From the NCBI GenBank assembly GCA_945910005.1, contig OX246745.1, positions 39,522,419 to 39,586,418 of the forward strand: a stretch of 64,000 bases of DNA, given 5' to 3'. Of this stretch, positions 62,311 to 64,000 are shown in pieces (positions within the stretch are counted from its first letter, which is position 1; every line of letters starts with the position of its first letter). The notes below the pieces were generated by a model. The model made no database searches. It had not been told where the DNA came from and was given only the letters and a program-made list of their open reading frames with translations. This DNA comes from Isoperla grammatica. Taxonomy: Eukaryota > Arthropoda > Insecta > Plecoptera > Perlodidae. Position numbers and translations under genes: made by a program.

Positions 62311-62338
62311 CAATTCTACGCTGCTTCTGTCAGTCTAG
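62311..62338 (+). repeat. 12 bp-loss monomer, copy 18
   Basis: It is the partner of copy 16 (offset 5,596), again with TAATCACGG downstream. It is the last marker of this kind before the window end. Confidence 0.92.
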
Positions 62339-62344
62339 TAAGCC

Positions 62345-63150
62345 CGGCCATGTGTAGTGAGAATAGTAGTGAGTGTGCAATGCTACGCTGCTTCTGTAAG
62401 CCAGGCTGTCAGTCTAGTAATCACGGACATGTGTAGTGAGTATAGTAGTGAGTGTGCAATGCTACAATGCTTCTGTTAGCCAGGCTGTCAGTCTAGTAAG
62501 CCCGGACATGTGTAGTGAGTATAGTAGTGAGTGTGCAATGCTACGCTGCTTTTGTCAGCCAGGCTGTCAGTCTAGTAAGCCCGGACATGTGTAGTGAGTA
62601 TAGTAGTGAGTGTGCAATGCTACGCTGCTTCCGTCAGCCAGGCTGTCAGTCTAGTAAGCCCGGACATGTGTAGTGAGTATAGTAGTGAGTGAGTGTGCAA
62701 TGGTACGCTACTTCTGTGAGCCAGACTGTCAGTCTAGTAAGCCCGGACATGTGTAGTGAGTATAGGAGTGAGTGAGTGTGCATTGCTACGCTGCTTCTGT
62801 GAGCCAGGCTGTCAGTCTAGTAAGCCCGGACATGTGTAGTGAGTATAGTAGTGAGTGAGTGTGCAATGCTACGCTGCTTCTGTGAGCCAGGCTGTCAGTC
62901 TAGTAAGCCCGGACATGTGTAGTGAGTGTAGTAGTGAGTGAGTGTGCAATGCTACGCTGCTTCTGTGAGCCAGGCTGTCAGTCTAGTAAGCCCGGTTATG
63001 TGTAGTGAGTATAGTAGTGAGTGTGCAATGCTACGCTGCTTCTGTGAGCCAGGCTGTCAGTCTTGTAAGCCCGGACATGTGTAGTGAGTATAGTAGTGAG
63101 TGTGCAATGCTACGCTGCTTTTGTCAGCCATGCTGTCAGTCTAGTAAGCC
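62345..63150 (+). repeat. 806 bp duplication, copy 1
   Basis: Ten monomers from the GGCCATG monomer through TAATCACGG, the rare CTACAATGCTTCTGTTAG, CTTTTGTCAG, CTTCCGTCAG, GCTACTTCTG and GTGCATTGC monomers recur 806 bp later (TCACGG at 62,421 and 63,227). It overlaps the end of the 5,438 bp segment, so it is a later event. Confidence 0.88.
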
Positions 63151-64000
63151 CGGCCATGTGTAGTGAGTATAGTAGTGAGTGTGCAATGCTACGCTGCTTC
63201 TGTAAGCCAGGCTGTCAGTCTAGTAATCACGGACATGTGTAGTGAGTATAGTAGTGAGTGTGCAATGCTACAATGCTTCTGTTAGCCAGGCTGTCAGTCT
63301 AGTAAGCCCGGACATGTGTAGTGAGTATAGTAGTGAGTGTGCAATGCTACGCTGCTTTTGTCAGCCAGGCTGTCAGTCTAGTAAGCCCGGACATGTGTAG
63401 TGAGTATAGTAGTGAGTGTGCAATGCTACGCTGCTTCCGTCAGCCAGGCTGTCAGTCTAGTAAGCCCGGACATGTGTAGTGAGTATAGTAGTGAGTGAGT
63501 GTGCAATGCTACGCTACTTCTGTGAGCCAGACTGTCAGTCTAGTAAGCCCGGACATGTGTAGTGAGTATAGGAGTGAGTGAGTGTGCATTGCTACGCTGC
63601 TTCTGTGAGCCAGGCTGTCAGTCTAGTAAGCCCGGACATGTGTAGTGAGTACAGTCGTGAGTGTACAATGCTACGCTGCTTTTGTCAGCCAGGCTGTCAG
63701 TCTAGTAAGCCCGGACATGTGTAGTGAGTATAGTAGTGAGTGTGCAATGCTACGCTGCTTCCGTCAGCCAGGCTGTCAGTCTAGTAAGCCCGGACATGTG
63801 TAGTGAGTATAGTAGTGAGTGAGTGTGCAATGCTACGCTACTTCTGTGAGCCAGACTGTCAGTCTAGTAAGCCCGGACATGTGTAGTGAGTATAGGAGTG
63901 AGTGAGTGTGCATTGCTACGCTGCTTCTGTGAGCCAGACTGTCAGTCTAGTAAGCCCGGACATGTGTAGTGAGTATAGTAGTGAGTGAGTGTGCAATGCT
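63151..64000 (+). repeat. 806 bp duplication, copy 2, running to the window edge
   Basis: This copy begins at the GGCCATG monomer and follows copy 1 through GTGCATTGC (near 63,588). It then departs into GAGTACAGTCGTGAG near 63,650 and repeats its own last four monomers. In contrast to the other copies of this variant run, it is not preceded by a 12 bp-loss monomer, which shows where the exchange cut in. Confidence 0.85.
63350..63997 (+). repeat. 324 bp four-monomer tandem duplication at the 3' end
   Basis: The series CTTTTGTCAG, CTTCCGTCAG, GCTACTTCTG with GAGCCAGACTG, then GGAGTGAGTGAG with GTGCATTGC appears at about 63,350-63,673 and again at 63,674-63,997, an offset of 324 bp (316 plus two 4 bp expansions). 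The copies are almost identical. This is the smallest and probably one of the youngest higher-order duplications in the window. Confidence 0.88.

Larger units (their letters stand above)
57291..62880 (+). repeat. 5,438 bp segment, copy 2 (plus two extra monomers)
   Basis: This copy directly follows copy 1. Two additional monomers (158 bp) lie between 61,000 and 61,770, shown by CGAGCTG at 56,174 and 61,770. Copy-specific changes include AAGCCTGG near 59,076, GTAAAGAAG near 61,493 and GTGAGAATAG near 62,358. It ends where GAGTGTAGTAG near 62,927 breaks correspondence. Confidence 0.87.
1..64000 (+). repeat. 79 bp satellite DNA array filling the whole window
   Basis: Every line of the window reads as the same ~79 bp unit, head to tail, on one strand. 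The array is already in repeat at base 1 and still in repeat at base 64,000, so neither edge is seen. Common unit lengths are 79 bp (standard), 83 bp (extra 4 bp in the GTGA tract), 77 or 81 bp (2 bp loss in AAGCCCGG, without or with the extra 4 bp) and 71 bp (extra 4 bp plus a 12 bp loss). With a mean near 80 bp, about 800 monomers are present. Neighbouring monomers usually differ at only a few bases. No unique stretch, transposon, poly-A tract or microsatellite block interrupts it. Satellite identity is certain; the family name, chromosome position and species are not visible from sequence alone. Confidence 0.99.

Noticed and set aside
1..64000. CRISPR array
   Set aside because: Repeats are directly adjacent with no unique spacers, the unit is 79 bp, and no cas genes are present.
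1..64000. Centromere protein B box or telomere repeat
   Set aside because: No stretch resembles the CENP-B box core (TTCG followed by CGGG) at its fixed spacing, and no TTAGGG or TTTAGGG tract was seen.
1..64000. Transposon or LTR insertions breaking the array
   Set aside because: I followed the repeat line by line and found no segment that leaves the monomer. The largest departures are losses of 12 bp or gains of 4 bp.
1..64000. Inverted segments of the array
   Set aside because: Every monomer I read is on the same strand, and no reverse-complement monomer was seen.

Overview
The whole 64 kb window is one uninterrupted tandem satellite array. It holds no unique sequence, and I find no credible protein-coding gene, RNA gene, transposon or CRISPR array. 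The basic monomer is 79 bp (for example 80-158, about 51% GC by hand count) and is repeated head to tail roughly 800 times. Every monomer I read lies in the same orientation, and the array runs off both window edges. An array this long and uniform points to eukaryotic heterochromatin (centromeric, pericentromeric, subtelomeric or an interstitial satellite block) in a long-read assembly. I do not recognise the satellite family and cannot name the organism.

Monomers differ by a small set of recurring variants: a 4 bp GTGA-type expansion (83 bp monomers), a 2 bp loss turning AAGCCCGG into AAGCGG (23 copies), a 12 bp loss between two CTGTCAG direct repeats (18 copies), a C/G dimorphism that makes or breaks the small palindrome CAGCC-A-GGCTG, and CpG-to-TpG/CpA changes. 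These variants occur in fixed orders, so the array has nested higher-order structure.

Layout: (i) 1-~19,440 (block A) is repeated as ~19,763-39,035 (block B) at an offset of 19.5-22.2 kb that changes stepwise through internal insertions and deletions. (ii) The first ~6.8 kb of A and the matching ~8.6 kb of B lack the two deletion markers; the rest is marked by them every ~1-3.6 kb. (iii) Block A holds a near-perfect 2,720 bp tandem duplication at ~10,301-15,740, present once in B. (iv) ~33,842-40,040 is duplicated at ~40,411-46,610 (offset 6,569-6,652 bp). (v) ~51,850-57,290 is duplicated at ~57,291-62,880 (offset 5,438 bp, later 5,596 bp). (vi) The last 1.6 kb carries fresh small duplications with 806 bp and 324 bp offsets.

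Short open frames occur only because 79 is not a multiple of 3 and the +4/-2 variants shift frame past the stop codons. They are GTG-started repeat translations, not genes. The value of the window lies in the record of satellite evolution: slippage, unequal exchange and segment amplification at several scales.
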